From the NCBI GenBank assembly GCA_964484465.1, contig CAZAFL010000001.1, positions 1-64,000 of the forward strand: a stretch of DNA of 64,000 nt, written 5' to 3'. Positions 1 to 9,248 of this stretch are shown in pieces. A program made the position numbers and the translations under genes. The DNA is from CAZAFL01 sp964484465. GTDB taxonomy: Bacteria > Bacteroidota > Ignavibacteria > UBA10030 > SZUA-254. Below the pieces are notes generated by a model, which saw only the letters and a list, made by a program, of their open reading frames with translations, searched no databases and was not told where the DNA came from. Each line of letters begins with the position of its first letter. Within the stretch, counting starts at the first letter, position 1.

Positions 1-53
1 ACCTGCAACCCTCCGGTTAACAGCCGGATGCTCTACCATTGAGCTACTGTGGA
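1..53 (-). tRNA. tRNA-Asn (anticodon GTT), 3' part cut by window edge
   Basis: Read on the minus strand, the first 53 bases give the acceptor strand TCCACAG, a D arm GCTC-loop-GAGC, an anticodon stem TCCGG/CCGGA around the loop CTGTTAA, a variable loop and the start of the T arm GCAGG. The anticodon is GTT, so the charged amino acid is asparagine. The T loop and the 3' acceptor strand lie beyond the window edge. It is divergent from clpC. Confidence 0.9.
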
Positions 54-164
54 ATAGTAAACGACGGGTGAATAAACTCGCAGCTTTTTTTGAAGTTACC
101 GCTATTACCGTTGTTATCGGAGACTAATATATCAAAAATCGCCTCCAAAGTCAATCAACGATTC

Positions 165-193
165 TTGACTAATCTCACAGTTTTAGCTATATT
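165..193 (+). promoter_or_regulatory. sigma-70-type promoter of clpC
   Basis: TTGACT at 165-170 and TATATT at 188-193 are separated by exactly 17 bases. Transcription would begin near 200 and leave a leader of about 80 bases before the clpC start at 282. No CtsR-like direct repeat (GGTCAAA type) was noticed around it. Confidence 0.65.
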
Positions 194-281
194 AAATCCA
201 TAACATATGATGAAACGTATTACTTGCAGATGGATGTTCTATAGTATAGGGACGATGTTCGACAACATGAGGGCAAACTAA

Positions 282-2780
282 ATGGAAGGAAACTTTTCTA
301 ACCGTGTTCAGGATGTAATTCGTCTTAGCCGCGAAGAGGCGCTTCGCCTCGGGCATGATTACATCGGTACCGAACACCTTTTGCTTGGGGTCATTCGCGA
401 GGGAGAGGGAATTGCCGTAAAAATTCTCCGCAACCTCGGCGTCGACCTCTATAAATTGAAAAAAGCAATTGAAGATACAGTCCGCACCTCCGGTGGAACC
501 CTCACGATCGGTAATATCCCTTTAACTAAACAAGCCGAGAAGGTACTGAAGATCACATACCTCGAGGCAAAGTTATACAAATCCGACGTCATCGGAACAG
601 AACACCTTCTTCTTTCCTTGCTGAGAGACGATGACAACATCGCCGCTCAAATATTGCATCAGTTCAATGTGCATTATGATGTTGTCCGTAACGAGCTGGA
701 TAATATCATCAGCGGCAAACCTTCGAGTCCTCCCGCATCCTCTCCATCAGAACGGCGTGCGGAAAAATCCAAAACTCCTGTACTCGATAATTTTGGCAGA
801 GATCTCACAAAACTGGCATTGGAAGATAAACTTGACCCGATTGTCGGGCGAGAAAAGGAAATTGAGCGCGTCGCACAAGTATTAAGCCGTCGCAAGAAAA
901 ACAATCCTGTGCTGATCGGTGAACCGGGCGTTGGAAAAACCGCAATTGCAGAGGGGCTTGCCCTTCGTATCGTTCAAAAGAAAGTCTCCCGCGTCTTACA
1001 CGATAAGCGCGTTGTCACCCTCGACCTTGCCGCGCTCGTTGCAGGTACAAAATACCGCGGACAGTTTGAAGAACGCATGAAAGCTGTCATGAACGAACTC
1101 GAAAAAGCGAAGGATGTCATTCTGTTTATTGATGAATTACATACAATTGTAGGGGCAGGCGGAGCATCAGGCTCTTTGGATGCTTCGAACATGTTTAAAC
1201 CGGCGCTTGCGCGCGGCGATCTACAGTGCATCGGCGCTACAACGCTCGATGAATATCGCCAATACATAGAAAAAGATGGTGCGCTCGACCGCAGATTCCA
1301 AAAAATTATGGTCGACCCCACATCGGTTGACGAAACGATTCAGATTTTGAAGAACATCAAGCATAAGTATGAAGAGCATCATATCGTAAAATATGCGGAA
1401 AAGGCGCTCGAAGCATCAGTGAAATTGAGCGACCGTTACATTACCGACCGCTATTTGCCGGATAAGGCTATTGATGTCCTGGATGAGGCAGGCTCGCGGG
1501 TTCATCTTTCCAACATACATGTGCCAAAGGAAATTCTGGATCTCGAGGGCGAGGTGGAAAAAATCCGCCAATCCAAAAATCACGTAGTGAAGAGCCAGAA
1601 TTTCGAAGAAGCAGCACGACTGCGCGACCTCGAGAAAAAATATCTCAACGACCTTGAAATTGCAAAACGGGAATGGGAATTAAAAGCCCAGGAAACAGTA
1701 TACGAAGTTACCGAAGATACTATTGCCGACGTCGTGTCGATGATGACGAGCATCCCCGTGAATAAAATCGCGCAATCGGAATCAGAGAAACTTCTGAAGA
1801 TGGAAACCGCTCTCCAAAAAATTATTGTCGGACAGAATGAAGCAATCTCAAAACTCTGCAAAGCTATTCGACGTACGAGGGCAGGCCTGAAGGATCCCAA
1901 GAGACCAATCGGTTCGTTTATTTTCCTGGGACCGACAGGAGTTGGAAAAACGGAAATGGCGAAAGCCCTTGCAAAGTACCTCTTCGATTCGGAAGAAGCG
2001 CTCATTCGTATCGACATGAGCGAATACATGGAGAAGTTCAGTGTTTCCAGGCTCGTGGGAGCCCCTCCGGGGTATGTCGGCTATGAAGAGGGTGGACAAT
2101 TGACGGAGAAAGTACGCCGCAAGCCATATTCGGTTGTTCTCCTTGACGAAATTGAAAAAGCACATCCGGATGTGTTCAACATCCTGCTCCAAGTATTGGA
2201 TGACGGCATTCTCACTGACAGTCTCGGGAGAAGAGTGGATTTTAAGAACACCATCCTCATCATGACTTCCAATATCGGTGCGCGGGATATTAAGACGGGA
2301 GGAAGTTTCGGGTTCGGAACCGATTCGGAAAAAGACAAGTACACATCGATGAAATCGACGATTGAGGAAGCGGTGAAACGTGTGTTCAATCCCGAGTTTC
2401 TCAACCGCATCGATGACACAATTGTTTTCCATAATCTTGAACGTCAGCATATCAATGCCATTATCGACATTCAGATGCAGGAATTGATCAAGAGAATGGC
2501 GAACATGAATATCAAGATTGTCCTGAATAAGCAGGCGCGTGAGTTCCTCGTCGATAAAGGCTACGACCCTGCATTTGGCGCGCGTCCGTTGAAGCGTGCA
2601 CTGCAAAAGTACATTGAGGACCCGATCGCTGAAGAGTTACTCCGCAGTAAATTCGTACAGGGCGGAGTCATCCGTGTAAGACTGAATAAGAAGACCGACG
2701 AGCTCAAATTTACGAGCGGGAAAAAAATCAATAAGGGAAGCGTTCAACCGGAAACCCCGCAGAGCGCAAACGTCTCTTAA
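282..2780 (+). CDS. clpC: ATP-dependent Clp protease ATPase subunit ClpC
   Basis: AAA+ unfoldase that feeds proteins to the ClpP peptidase in the cytoplasm. The order is complete: two Clp N-terminal repeats (about 1-145), a first AAA module with Walker A GEPGVGKT (213-220) and Walker B ending in D284-E285, a UVR-type coiled segment near 436-470, a second AAA module with Walker A GPTGVGKT (550-557), and a D2-small C-terminal domain. The length of 832 residues is normal for ClpC. A GAGGG ribosome site lies 8 bases before the ATG. It is monocistronic here, between its own promoter and a strong terminator. The partners ctsR, mcsA and mcsB are not beside it. Confidence 0.96.
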   Translation: MEGNFSNRVQDVIRLSREEALRLGHDYIGTEHLLLGVIREGEGIAVKILRNLGVDLYKLKKAIEDTVRTSGGTLTIGNIPLTKQAEKVLKITYLEAKLYKSDVIGTEHLLLSLLRDDDNIAAQILHQFNVHYDVVRNELDNIISGKPSSPPASSPSERRAEKSKTPVLDNFGRDLTKLALEDKLDPIVGREKEIERVAQVLSRRKKNNPVLIGEPGVGKTAIAEGLALRIVQKKVSRVLHDKRVVTLDLAALVAGTKYRGQFEERMKAVMNELEKAKDVILFIDELHTIVGAGGASGSLDASNMFKPALARGDLQCIGATTLDEYRQYIEKDGALDRRFQKIMVDPTSVDETIQILKNIKHKYEEHHIVKYAEKALEASVKLSDRYITDRYLPDKAIDVLDEAGSRVHLSNIHVPKEILDLEGEVEKIRQSKNHVVKSQNFEEAARLRDLEKKYLNDLEIAKREWELKAQETVYEVTEDTIADVVSMMTSIPVNKIAQSESEKLLKMETALQKIIVGQNEAISKLCKAIRRTRAGLKDPKRPIGSFIFLGPTGVGKTEMAKALAKYLFDSEEALIRIDMSEYMEKFSVSRLVGAPPGYVGYEEGGQLTEKVRRKPYSVVLLDEIEKAHPDVFNILLQVLDDGILTDSLGRRVDFKNTILIMTSNIGARDIKTGGSFGFGTDSEKDKYTSMKSTIEEAVKRVFNPEFLNRIDDTIVFHNLERQHINAIIDIQMQELIKRMANMNIKIVLNKQAREFLVDKGYDPAFGARPLKRALQKYIEDPIAEELLRSKFVQGGVIRVRLNKKTDELKFTSGKKINKGSVQPETPQSANVS

Positions 2781-2803
2781 CGTAAGCAGTGAGTAATTTT
2801 ATC

Positions 2804-2841
2804 AACCCTTGCCCGCACTTCGTGCGAGGCAGGGGTTTTTT
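2804..2841 (+). terminator. Rho-independent terminator after clpC
   Basis: A long stem (AACCCTTGCC-CGCAC paired with GTGCG-AGGCAGGGGTT around a TTC loop, one wobble or bulge) is followed directly by TTTTTT. Confidence 0.85.
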
Positions 2842-2856
2842 ATATTAGCATAACTT

Positions 2857-3885
2857 ATGCGTTTATCAGCGAAACACCCGCGTGTACGGGAGTTATCGTT
2901 TCAGAAGCTTCTTAACCAGAAGGTCAGAGACCTGGAACTTCGGCCTGCTGATGCACTCCGTGCTTGTCTCATCCGCCTCCGGAGAGAATTAAAGAAGAGA
3001 AATATCGCGTTTTTTCCCCATTTCTATTTTGGTGAAGAGCCCTGGGGGTGTATCGACCGCACCGGCTCCGTCGGCATACCGTTCTTTCTTGCAAACAATA
3101 CCCTCCGCCGCATCGCAGAGCGTTACTACCTGACCTACTCGAAAGAGGAAATCATGATGTTGTTGCGCCATGAGACGGGGCACGCTATCAACTATGCATA
3201 CAAATTATGGACGAGGGACGACTGGAAGGAACTGTTCGGGAAATTTCATAAAACATACCGTAATTTTTACAACTACGACCCGTACAGCAAAAATTTTGTA
3301 CGGTATCTTCACTACATTGGTAATCCACATTACGCGCAGAAGCACCCGGATGAAGATTTCGCTGAAACATTTGCCGTCTGGCTCGATCCCGCTTCAAAGT
3401 GGAAATGGAATTATCGGCATTGGGAAGGAGCATTGGAGAAGCTTCATGCTGTTGACCGTCTCTTTCGAAAAGAACGAAAAGCAGAGCGCCGCCCGCAAAA
3501 AGTCAGGTACGATGAACAGGACAGTTACCGGAATATCAACCTGACTGTTGCTGAATATTTTGAGATCGAGAAGAAAGTCGACCCGCGCGTAAAAGAATAC
3601 AGTCAGGACCTGAAGGAAATCTTTTCGGGCGTCAGCCTGAGGACGAGACGTTTTACACGCGCCGACATGTTTATCCAGAATTACAGTAAATACCTCGAGG
3701 AAGAACTGGTCACCTGGATCGCGGGCGCGGACCGGCGCGACGTGCGGACATACCTGCGTGAACTTCAAACGATTTGTGCACTGAATAACCTCCGCGTCCA
3801 TCCCGATCAGGCAACAGAAAAACTGGTGGAGCTTGTCATCGTATCTACCTATCATGTGCTAAAACGATTACGAATTGTGCGTTAA
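2857..3885 (+). CDS. putative zinc-binding metallopeptidase-like protein
   Basis: A 342-residue soluble protein with the zinc-peptidase motif HETGH at residues 105-109, within MMLLRHETGHAINYA. A downstream acidic segment, DEDFAETFAVWL, is a good candidate for the third metal ligand as in gluzincins. This arrangement matches the 'putative zinc-binding metallo-peptidase' family (PF15887 type), in which an N-terminal zinc ribbon is common; none is seen here. There is no signal peptide, so it is probably cytosolic. The substrate is unknown. It stands alone after the clpC terminator. Confidence 0.7.
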   Translation: MRLSAKHPRVRELSFQKLLNQKVRDLELRPADALRACLIRLRRELKKRNIAFFPHFYFGEEPWGCIDRTGSVGIPFFLANNTLRRIAERYYLTYSKEEIMMLLRHETGHAINYAYKLWTRDDWKELFGKFHKTYRNFYNYDPYSKNFVRYLHYIGNPHYAQKHPDEDFAETFAVWLDPASKWKWNYRHWEGALEKLHAVDRLFRKERKAERRPQKVRYDEQDSYRNINLTVAEYFEIEKKVDPRVKEYSQDLKEIFSGVSLRTRRFTRADMFIQNYSKYLEEELVTWIAGADRRDVRTYLRELQTICALNNLRVHPDQATEKLVELVIVSTYHVLKRLRIVR

Positions 3886-3937
3886 GTCAAAACCTGGCGC
3901 TCGAAAATGGGTTCTTCATTTCAATTTATTCACCTGC

Positions 3938-3966
3938 TTGATTTAAAGATTCCGGGTTCGTATTAT
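3938..3966 (+). promoter_or_regulatory. sigma-70-type promoter before the DUF421 gene
   Basis: TTGATT (3938-3943), a 17-base spacer, then TATTAT (3961-3966). The DUF421 start codon follows 40 bases further on. Confidence 0.5.
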
Positions 3967-4006
3967 CATTCCGTGATCTCCGTCCTTAATAACTATAGAT
4001 AAAGTT

Positions 4007-4513
4007 ATGGATATCCTGATAATTGTCCTCAGGTCAGTCGCAGTCTATCTCTTCGTCATCATTGCAATACGATTATTCGGCAAGCACGAGCTGGCACAGC
4101 TTTCTGTTATCGACCTTGTCCTCATTCTGCTCATCAGTAACTCGGTTCAGAACGCGATGGTTGGCCCCGATACATCATTACTTGGCGGGTTGATTGCGGC
4201 AGCGTCCCTTTTCCTTGTTAATTTCCTGCTGAAGCGCCTTTTGTTCCGGTCGCCCAAATTGAATGAGGCTATTCAGGGGCATGCGAAAATGCTAGTATAT
4301 CACGGGAAGGCCGTGGAAAAGAATCTCATTGAAACAGAGATCTCAAAAGAAGAATTGGAAGCCGCTGTGCGTGAACACGGGGTTGAGCATATTGAAGATG
4401 TCGATTTGGCTGTGCTCGAGGTTGACGGGAATATCAGCGTGCTTTCCGATAACTTTCAGAAGAGAACGGTACGGCGCCGAAAAGCGCATAAAGTAATCAC
4501 GAAGAACGAATAG
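4007..4513 (+). CDS. DUF421 (YetF/YcaP-family) membrane protein
   Basis: A 168-residue protein with three N-terminal hydrophobic segments (about 5-25, 35-55, 60-78) and a soluble C-terminal domain, as in the YetF/YcaP family. Typical family segments are visible: AIRLFGKHELAQLSVIDLV and the region around GHAKMLVYHGK. The biochemical role of the family is not settled. The stop codon TAG (4511-4513) directly abuts the ATG of the next gene, so the two are very likely cotranscribed and translationally coupled. Confidence 0.85.
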   Translation: MDILIIVLRSVAVYLFVIIAIRLFGKHELAQLSVIDLVLILLISNSVQNAMVGPDTSLLGGLIAAASLFLVNFLLKRLLFRSPKLNEAIQGHAKMLVYHGKAVEKNLIETEISKEELEAAVREHGVEHIEDVDLAVLEVDGNISVLSDNFQKRTVRRRKAHKVITKNE

Positions 4514-6469
4514 ATGGGCGACGCGGCTCAGCAACAATCCAGCGTGAGAATCGATAAACAGACGATAGCGTATTCTGTCGTCTGTTTTCTTATTCCGTTT
4601 ACTCTCTTTGCGTTTACCCGGTCATCATCACTGATGTTTGATGATGCCGCGGAATTTGCCCTTGTCATTAAGTTGGCGAGTATCGCGCACCCGCCGGGAA
4701 CACCGGCATATATTTTTACAGGGATGGTATGGGATAAACTGTTATCCCTCTTCAGCAGGGACACTATTTCAATCTTAACGCTGTTTTCGGCGTTTTCCGT
4801 TGCATTTGGTTCGTTTCTTTTTTACCTGGCGTTGAAGACAATTGCACACTACGCGTTTCCATCGGCAGGCGAATCAAAAACTCAGCTTGCTTCTTCCCTG
4901 ACGGCAGTAGTCTTTGCGACCGGGGCGACGACGTGGGCGTGGGGAAATACCGTTGAGGTATATGCTTTTCAGGTATTGGTGATGTCCATAATGTTTTTCG
5001 GGCTGGTGAAATTTCATTTTCATCGTTCAACGCGGTTTATGGTCATAGCGTCGCTGGGATACGCGCTGGGTTTAGCAAATCATCACGTTGAAGCGGTGTT
5101 CTTTGCGCCGTTGATTCCTCTTTTTTTTATGGAAGGTTTGTTTGCCGGGGCGGCGCGGTCCAGAGAGAGAGGAAAAAAAACGAAAGAATCAAACCGGAGG
5201 TTTTTTTCGGAGTACTTCGCGGTGTTCAGGATGCCTGCGTTCTGGATGATGGTTGGCATAACAACAGTTCTGACCGGAGCGTTTTACTTCTGGATGTACT
5301 GGCGTGCACAGCAGGATTATCCATTTATGTTTGGACAACCCAATACTTTGGATTTGCTCTGGTACCATATACGAGGGGGGACATATGGGAAAAACCTCCA
5401 GACTACATCCGAGCGGATTCGGCTTGTGCGCGTTCAGTATTTCTTAACGCTGACGTTCTTTCAGTACCTTGCCGCGTTTCCTCTTGTGCTGTATGGGTTG
5501 TATGAACTTTACAGGAAAAGATTATACAGGCTGATTTCCCTCTCGGTTCTGTTGTATATATTCATGCTCATTTATCAGCTTAATAATAACCAATGGTCGA
5601 GCACAGACGCGTATATGCTCATCCCGTTTTTCATGCTTACGATTCCTGTTCTGTACGGTGTTCTCGGCGGATTCGACAAGCTCAGGATGAAAGTGATCGT
5701 GCCCATTATGCTTATCGTAAGTTTTGCATACAATCTTCCACTCCATAATCGAAGAAATTACAATATCAGTGATTCATTGTTACACCTCATGGATGAATCT
5801 GCGCCAAAGAACAGCGTCGTTCTCATCAGCGACTGGAGTTTGGTGATACAGTATTACTATGCCCGCATCGTGGAGAATTTCCGTCCCGACCTCATTGTGC
5901 TGAATTACGATATCAAATTCACACACTACAAAATTTTGCCGGAGCTGTATCCTGAATTTTACCGTTCAATAAAACAGGAGTATGATCAATTCATCGTCGA
6001 CCTGGGAGCGGCTCATCCGGAACAAATTTATGGCACGGGCTGTGACCTCAATTCGCCATACCTCCTCAATTCGTTCAAACGATTGGTGAACAAAATTGAA
6101 GATGCAGCCCGCAGTCAACAACGGCCGTTTCTCACCGACCCGAAAGCTCATTTTTTCTTTTCTCAGCAGAAAATATATACAGGAGACCGGTACGTTGCGG
6201 GCTGTTTTGTAGCCAGCATCGCGACGGTAAATAACGAGAGGTTTTTAGAAATGAAAGAGCAATGGTTAGACTCGCCATTGCTGTTGCACGACCCTGCAGC
6301 ACTGGATAAGTTGGTTGATTTCCAGGCAATGCTCGACAGTCACGCCCGTTACTTTACGAGCATACGCGATTCGGTTCATCTCGAAATGGCAATGGTGGCG
6401 CAGGAAAAAATAATGGGTCTACAGAACGAGATGAAAAAAGAAATGTCCTTTGCGTATGAGGTGAAATAA
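4514..6469 (+). CDS. DUF2723 (GT117-like) integral membrane protein
   Basis: A 651-residue polytopic protein. The N-terminal part carries the DUF2723 hallmark: after the first helix comes an acidic DDAAEF patch (compare WDSGEF) and then AHPPGTPAY. Roughly ten to twelve hydrophobic helices follow, then a soluble C-terminal third beginning near NSVVLISDWS. DUF2723 proteins are classed with GT-C-like glycosyltransferases and are frequent in Bacteroidota, where they act at the inner membrane on lipid-linked sugars. The donor and acceptor here are unknown. It starts immediately after the DUF421 stop and ends convergent to the next gene with no evident terminator. Confidence 0.85.
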   Translation: MGDAAQQQSSVRIDKQTIAYSVVCFLIPFTLFAFTRSSSLMFDDAAEFALVIKLASIAHPPGTPAYIFTGMVWDKLLSLFSRDTISILTLFSAFSVAFGSFLFYLALKTIAHYAFPSAGESKTQLASSLTAVVFATGATTWAWGNTVEVYAFQVLVMSIMFFGLVKFHFHRSTRFMVIASLGYALGLANHHVEAVFFAPLIPLFFMEGLFAGAARSRERGKKTKESNRRFFSEYFAVFRMPAFWMMVGITTVLTGAFYFWMYWRAQQDYPFMFGQPNTLDLLWYHIRGGTYGKNLQTTSERIRLVRVQYFLTLTFFQYLAAFPLVLYGLYELYRKRLYRLISLSVLLYIFMLIYQLNNNQWSSTDAYMLIPFFMLTIPVLYGVLGGFDKLRMKVIVPIMLIVSFAYNLPLHNRRNYNISDSLLHLMDESAPKNSVVLISDWSLVIQYYYARIVENFRPDLIVLNYDIKFTHYKILPELYPEFYRSIKQEYDQFIVDLGAAHPEQIYGTGCDLNSPYLLNSFKRLVNKIEDAARSQQRPFLTDPKAHFFFSQQKIYTGDRYVAGCFVASIATVNNERFLEMKEQWLDSPLLLHDPAALDKLVDFQAMLDSHARYFTSIRDSVHLEMAMVAQEKIMGLQNEMKKEMSFAYEVK

Positions 6470-6504
6470 TTGCTGTTTGCTGCGGCAGAGATTGACAACA
6501 ATGG

Positions 6505-7263
6505 TTACAGAAAGCTTTTTCCCGCAACAATATTATATCCCTCCACCACAAGGTCCTCGCTTGTTTTGACCTGTTGATGTACATCCTGGTCGAGTCGCAT
6601 CTTCCACTGGTAGAGGTCGGAGAATGTGTTCCTCAGTCTGTTTTTCAAAGCATCGAACAACCCGCTCCGTTCGTATTCATCGGCGTCTTCCTTGCTGTTC
6701 CAAACCGTCACGGAAATAATTTCGTTGCGGTCTTTCACCCCCTCAGTCAGAAACGCATACCGGCATCCTTTGGTCGTGTGAAGAACGGGGAGCACTTCTT
6801 TTTTGTACAAGTTCTCGAATTCCGCCATCTTTCCTTGCCGGATCTTTGCAGAGACAATCCTGACATACATTTCCGAAGACTGGGGAAGCAGCGCCGAAGG
6901 CTCTCGATTTTCCATAGCGACAACATACGATTTGACAACTGGCTCCTCGGGGATCGGTTCATATTCCAGCGTTAAATCTTTGGAGAGTTGAACCTTCCAT
7001 TCTGAAGAGTCAGCGAGAAAAGGTCTGGATTCTCCCAAAAGTCGTTGATAGATGCCGCTTTGTTCATACGTTTCGGCTGCTTGTTGAGTTTCCCACAGTG
7101 TCAGCGAAATGCATTCGTCGGGCTGGTGTGCGCTGTAGATGAGAGTAGCGAATAAACAGTTGTGCATGTTCTGCAATTCAGGAATAACCCGTTGTTCGTA
7201 CAATGAAGCCATTTCCGGAAGTCTGTCCGGTTTTACTTTGACCTGGACCAGTCGCATGTACAT
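6505..7263 (-). CDS. tandem antibiotic-biosynthesis-monooxygenase (ABM) domain protein
   Basis: A 252-residue protein made of two similar dimeric alpha-beta barrel (ABM-fold) units. The first begins MYMRLVQVKVKPDRLPEM and the second EMYVRIVSAKIRQGKMAEF near residue 130. Each has the usual order: strand, helix with LYEQ or LYKK, strand after an aromatic/Gly turn, an 'ISLTLWET' or 'ISVTVWNS' strand and a helix ending YEQSGIY or YERSGLF. Single ABM domains normally dimerise; here one chain may form the pair itself. Members include monooxygenases and heme-degrading enzymes, but no specific substrate can be read. It is soluble and lacks a signal peptide. Confidence 0.75.
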   Translation of the reverse strand: MYMRLVQVKVKPDRLPEMASLYEQRVIPELQNMHNCLFATLIYSAHQPDECISLTLWETQQAAETYEQSGIYQRLLGESRPFLADSSEWKVQLSKDLTLEYEPIPEEPVVKSYVVAMENREPSALLPQSSEMYVRIVSAKIRQGKMAEFENLYKKEVLPVLHTTKGCRYAFLTEGVKDRNEIISVTVWNSKEDADEYERSGLFDALKNRLRNTFSDLYQWKMRLDQDVHQQVKTSEDLVVEGYNIVAGKSFL

Positions 7264-7303
7264 ACGGTATTCTCCTTTCTCTAAAGAAGAGGAAACTTAC
7301 ACG

Positions 7304-7669
7304 TTAATTTTCATATGTATGAGGAAGGACAAAAATCTTCCGTATTGAAGTCGTTACGACGCGGTTGGCAAATTCCATTCTCAAGCCGCATGCCGCAACG
7401 ATGTCCATCTTGATTGCACTGCCGCCCCATGTACATCCGTTGATGCGAATTTTCACAGGGGATAATCCTTTTCGGTCGAACCACCCTCCGGAAACAATGC
7501 AAAAGTTATTCTCAACCACACGGAGTGAATACACAGAATTTCCTGTTTTTACAAAAACCATGTCGCCGTACGTCAAATCTTTTTTCCGAACCTCCTTCAG
7601 GGTTTGCGACTGTTCGACAAGTGCAGAGAGTCTGTATCCTATTGTTTCCATATCAGGAGCAATGGTCAA
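7304..7669 (-). CDS. conserved hypothetical protein with a GCTWGGSAIK motif
   Basis: A 121-residue protein that I cannot assign to a characterised family. The first half is polar with a GDMVFVKTGNSVYSL strand pair. The second half contains VSGGWFDRKG and NGCTWGGSAIKMDIVAACG, which look like strongly constrained turns rather than random coding. The upstream-most start is TTG at 7669; ATG at 7651 (METIGYR) is an equally good start and no clear ribosome site separates them. It lies between the ABM protein and the SpoIIE phosphatase on the same strand. The neighbours do not explain a role. Confidence 0.55.
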   Translation of the reverse strand: MTIAPDMETIGYRLSALVEQSQTLKEVRKKDLTYGDMVFVKTGNSVYSLRVVENNFCIVSGGWFDRKGLSPVKIRINGCTWGGSAIKMDIVAACGLRMEFANRVVTTSIRKIFVLPHTYEN

Positions 7670-7743
7670 GGTACAATGAGCTGGTCATGTTCTGTCAGTT
7701 TTTGAAGATGAACGAACGCCGGAAGAGCGAATCGGTTCCTGTA

Positions 7744-9021
7744 TTAATTCTTTTTTATCACCAACAGCGTCATATCGTCCGATTGAGGCCATTTTCCGGC
7801 GTGTGCTTTAACGGATGAAATGATTTTATCAATCAGTTCTTTTGCCGGAAGAGACCGGTATTCCCGCAGCAAGGCGCCGAGCTTCTCGTCGCCGAACTGC
7901 TCCTGGTTTGAATTCATCGCCTCGGTGATGCCGTCGGAGGAAACGACAAGCATATCACCCGGGTTGAACGTGACGGTATCCTCTTCATACGGAAATTGAT
8001 CCATGATGCTCAACACAATGCCGCCTGTCTTCAAACGTATCGGTTCCTCATGCCGGGAAAAAAGGTACGGGTTATCGTGTCCTGCATTGCAGTAACGCAA
8101 CTGGTGCTGTTGTGTGTCGAGGATGCCGTAAAACAGTGTGGCGAATTTTTCGTCGCTCGTGCTCAGGTATAGCAGCTTGTTTGACCGCGAGATGCAGTCC
8201 TTGACTGAAGAGTTTACGAGTGTTTGTCCGCGAAGGGTAGCCTGAAGATTTGCCATCAGGAGTGACGCCGGTAAGCCTTTGCCGGAGACGTCGCCAAGGC
8301 AAATTGCCAGCCGGTGTTCGTCGACGGGAATAAAATCAAAATAATCTCCGCCGACCATTTGGGCGGGAATACTCACACCGGCAATTTCATAACCGGCAAT
8401 TTTTGGCGATTCTTTTGGCAACAGCTCGAGTTGAATTTTTGCAGCAAGTTTAACTTGTTCCTGCATAACCACCAACGACTTTTCCTGTTCGTAGAGCCGT
8501 GCATTCTCGAGGACCTGACCCGACTGTGCCGCAATAATTGAAAGCAGTCGCTGGTCATCCTCACCGAAACTGCCGTTGTCCTTTTTGTTGAACACGGCGA
8601 GAATTCCGGTGAGTCTGTTTCTTACCAACAAAGGAACACACAACAATGAATGTTGTTCTCCGTCAACGCGAACACCGGAAAACCGCGGGTCACTCATGAT
8701 ATCGTTTGAGAGAAGCGGTTTTTTGTTAATCATCATCCACCCGAGAATGTTCTGATTAAGATGAAAGTGCCCATGGTCGGTGGTGGAATTTTGCGCTCGA
8801 ATCAAGGTCTTCATTTCTGTGGGAGCCTGCTCATCGACCAGCGTAATCATCCCCTGTGCTCCGTGGACGGCTTTGACGGACCGTTTCACGACATTCTCAA
8901 TGACGGAGTCTAACGTCATCGTCGATCCGATGACACGTGCGAGCTCGTTCAGTATGGAAAGCTCGTCAACGGCTTTTCGCAGGCGTTTGTTTTCATCCTG
9001 GAGCTGAGAAAGTTGATCCAT
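7744..9021 (-). CDS. GAF-domain PP2C-type (SpoIIE) serine phosphatase
   Basis: A 425-residue signalling protein of the RsbU/RsbP kind. It opens with a short coiled coil (QLQDENKRLRKAVDELSIL), followed by a GAF sensor domain (about residues 25-165), a linker helix with LAAKIQLELLPKE, and a SpoIIE/PP2C phosphatase domain with the metal-binding segments GGDYFDF, GDVSGKGLPASL and SSDGITEA. Such enzymes dephosphorylate anti-anti-sigma factors in partner-switching pathways; no STAS or HATPase partner is nearby. I chose ATG 9021 because the 63 residues in front, from a start at 9210, look like non-coding sequence read in frame. The longer form remains possible. It is divergent from the GT9 gene. Confidence 0.88.
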   Translation of the reverse strand: MDQLSQLQDENKRLRKAVDELSILNELARVIGSTMTLDSVIENVVKRSVKAVHGAQGMITLVDEQAPTEMKTLIRAQNSTTDHGHFHLNQNILGWMMINKKPLLSNDIMSDPRFSGVRVDGEQHSLLCVPLLVRNRLTGILAVFNKKDNGSFGEDDQRLLSIIAAQSGQVLENARLYEQEKSLVVMQEQVKLAAKIQLELLPKESPKIAGYEIAGVSIPAQMVGGDYFDFIPVDEHRLAICLGDVSGKGLPASLLMANLQATLRGQTLVNSSVKDCISRSNKLLYLSTSDEKFATLFYGILDTQQHQLRYCNAGHDNPYLFSRHEEPIRLKTGGIVLSIMDQFPYEEDTVTFNPGDMLVVSSDGITEAMNSNQEQFGDEKLGALLREYRSLPAKELIDKIISSVKAHAGKWPQSDDMTLLVIKKN

Positions 9022-9248
9022 TGCGGAATCAGTTGTTTCAGAACGTGTGAGGAAACGTTTAATTTCAATAATGTAGAAAAACGGTGTGCAAAACACAAGC
9101 ACGCAGAGTGGCATTTGGGCGCGGGTGGTGAAACGGGTTTGTGAAATTCGCAAAAATATTATAATTTTACCTGTTAAGAAAATCATAATAGAGATGCTCC
9201 TTCTATCCATAACACCCCGTCAACGTAAAACCATTCCATCCGGATTTC

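Noticed and set aside
1848..2606. Long minus-strand frame opposite clpC
   Set aside because: It is the shadow of a highly biased plus-strand gene and has no recognisable protein pattern.
9022..9210. N-terminal 63-residue extension of the SpoIIE phosphatase
   Set aside because: The residues look like untranslated sequence and no family member carries such an extension to my knowledge; ATG 9021 starts at the coiled coil.
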